Shown here: one piece after another, positions 6,778 through 7,494 of the stretch | How positions within the stretch are numbered: the first letter of the stretch is position 1 | Layout: each line of letters begins with the position of its first letter | NCBI GenBank assembly: GCA_947070915.1 | Contig: CAMTDY010000134.1 | Span: 1-7,494, forward strand | Origin: an uncultured Roseburia sp. | Lineage (GTDB): Bacteria > Bacillota > Clostridia > Lachnospirales > Lachnospiraceae | DNA: 7,494 nucleotides | Direction: 5' to 3' | Position numbers and translations under genes: made by a program | The notes under the pieces: model-generated | Seen by the model: the letters and a program-made list of their open reading frames with translations, nothing else | Told to the model about the DNA's origin: nothing | Database searches by the model: none

Positions 6778-7494
6778 ATGGTTTCAACGTTTAATATGGT
6801 TCTTATGCTGGTATGTGTGGTCGTGGGAATTGCCGCCGCTGCAGTTCCTTATCTTATGATCAGCAGGCGGTCCAGTGCTCTGGAGACAGGACTTCCGGGA
6901 GCGTTCGGATACGGTGTGCTGGGCTATGTCTGGCAGTATGTATTTTATATATTTGGAGGCGGGGTGTTTCTTTACAGACTTCCTTTTTGGGGGAGCATGA
7001 ATGGGACGGCTCGAGAGGTCCTTCTGAATGTACTGCTTACGATCCTTACTACCCTGTGTACGGTGGCTGCTCTGTACTGGGGTATTTATCTTACAAATCA
7101 GAAGAAAATATCCATTTACCGCAGTGCTACGGTGGGGATTGGTTTTGGATTAGGCAGAATCGCACTGGATCTGGTCTATCCATACTGCCATAGCTTTTAT
7201 CTCGCCCTTCAGATCAATGGGGGCACCTATCATGGAAAGGAAGAACTGAAAAATTCTATTATATCTACTAGCTCTGCCAGTCTGGTCTCCGGCACCTATA
7301 AATGTGTGCTGATGTTGGTGATCGTGCTTGATATTGCTCTTATTATGGGAAATTATTATGTTTCAAAGAATAAAAAAATGGCATGGATCTATCCACTTGC
7401 CGTATATGAAGTGATCATGCTGTTGAATGCCCTGCCACGGCTTATGTTTGGGAACCGGGAGATCGTGGCTGAGGTTGTGGTCATTGTCATATAT
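6778..7494 (+). CDS. Polytopic membrane protein, YhfC-like, 3' end missing
   Basis: An uninterrupted frame runs from this ATG to the right edge (239 codons seen, no stop), so the C-terminus is outside the window. Hydrophobic segments lie at about residues 7-28, 42-66, 81-106, 116-146, 174-195, 201-224 and 229-239. The layout and the stretch G-I-G-F-G-L-G (120-126) leading to L-Q-I-N-G-G (144-149) recall the YhfC family of putative intramembrane metalloproteases, where a similar Gly-rich helix ends at an N-G-G turn. However, the Glu-Glu-x-x-Arg motif expected before that helix appears to be replaced by YWGIYLT (100-106), and the expected His is not in place. I compare from memory only, so the family call is tentative and the protein may be inactive or unrelated. 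The ribosome site is weak (AGG at 6767-6769); no other in-frame start is better placed. It has its own promoter. Confidence 0.75.
   Translation, partial: MVSTFNMVLMLVCVVVGIAAAAVPYLMISRRSSALETGLPGAFGYGVLGYVWQYVFYIFGGGVFLYRLPFWGSMNGTAREVLLNVLLTILTTLCTVAALYWGIYLTNQKKISIYRSATVGIGFGLGRIALDLVYPYCHSFYLALQINGGTYHGKEELKNSIISTSSASLVSGTYKCVLMLVIVLDIALIMGNYYVSKNKKMAWIYPLAVYEVIMLLNALPRLMFGNREIVAEVVVIVIY

Noticed and set aside
6813..7193. A 126-codon + strand frame near the right end
   Set aside because: Out of frame with the longer hydrophobic frame that runs from 6778 to the window edge; its product is Cys/Ser/Arg-rich with no ribosome site or domain.

Overview
The window reads as a stretch of chromosome from a low-to-mid GC Gram-positive anaerobe. 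A gut Lachnospiraceae or other Clostridia genome fits best. The pointers are strong AGGAGG-type ribosome sites, extended -10 promoters, a Big_2-repeat exoprotein, and an MMPL exporter followed by a secreted Leu-x-x-Gly heptad-repeat protein and a TetR regulator. All four complete genes and the one partial gene lie on the + strand. The organism is an inference from style and gene content, not from a marker gene.

Layout. Positions 1-152 hold an extended -10 promoter and leader. Positions 153-1766 encode a secreted protein with a signal peptide, three bacterial Ig-like (Big_2) repeats and a C-terminal glycerophosphodiester phosphodiesterase domain with its key residues intact. A long hairpin terminator (1771-1831) closes this unit. 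Next comes a compact regulatory region (1843-1901): a -35/extended -10 promoter flanked by two copies, in inverted orientation, of a TGAC-N5-GTCA element. The operon it drives holds an MMPL/RND-type 12-helix membrane transporter (1939-4014), a secreted coiled-coil protein with xxxLxxG heptad repeats (4038-6023) and a TetR/AcrR repressor (6051-6656). The gaps between these genes are only 23 and 27 bases. After 6656 there is a new near-consensus promoter (6663-6691) and a polytopic membrane protein (6778 to the right edge, incomplete). It resembles the YhfC family in layout but seems to lack that family's catalytic residues.

How the parts may work together. The operon looks like a self-regulated envelope export unit: the TetR protein probably binds the two operators, blocks the promoter and is released by a ligand that the MMPL protein exports. 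The secreted heptad-repeat protein is most simply read as a separate extracytoplasmic partner of the MMPL pump, because in other Firmicutes the same repeats occur inside MMPL or YhgE/Pip proteins. The GDPD exoenzyme and the final membrane gene have their own promoters and are probably neighbours, not members of this unit. Function assignments rest on motifs read by eye; no database search was possible.
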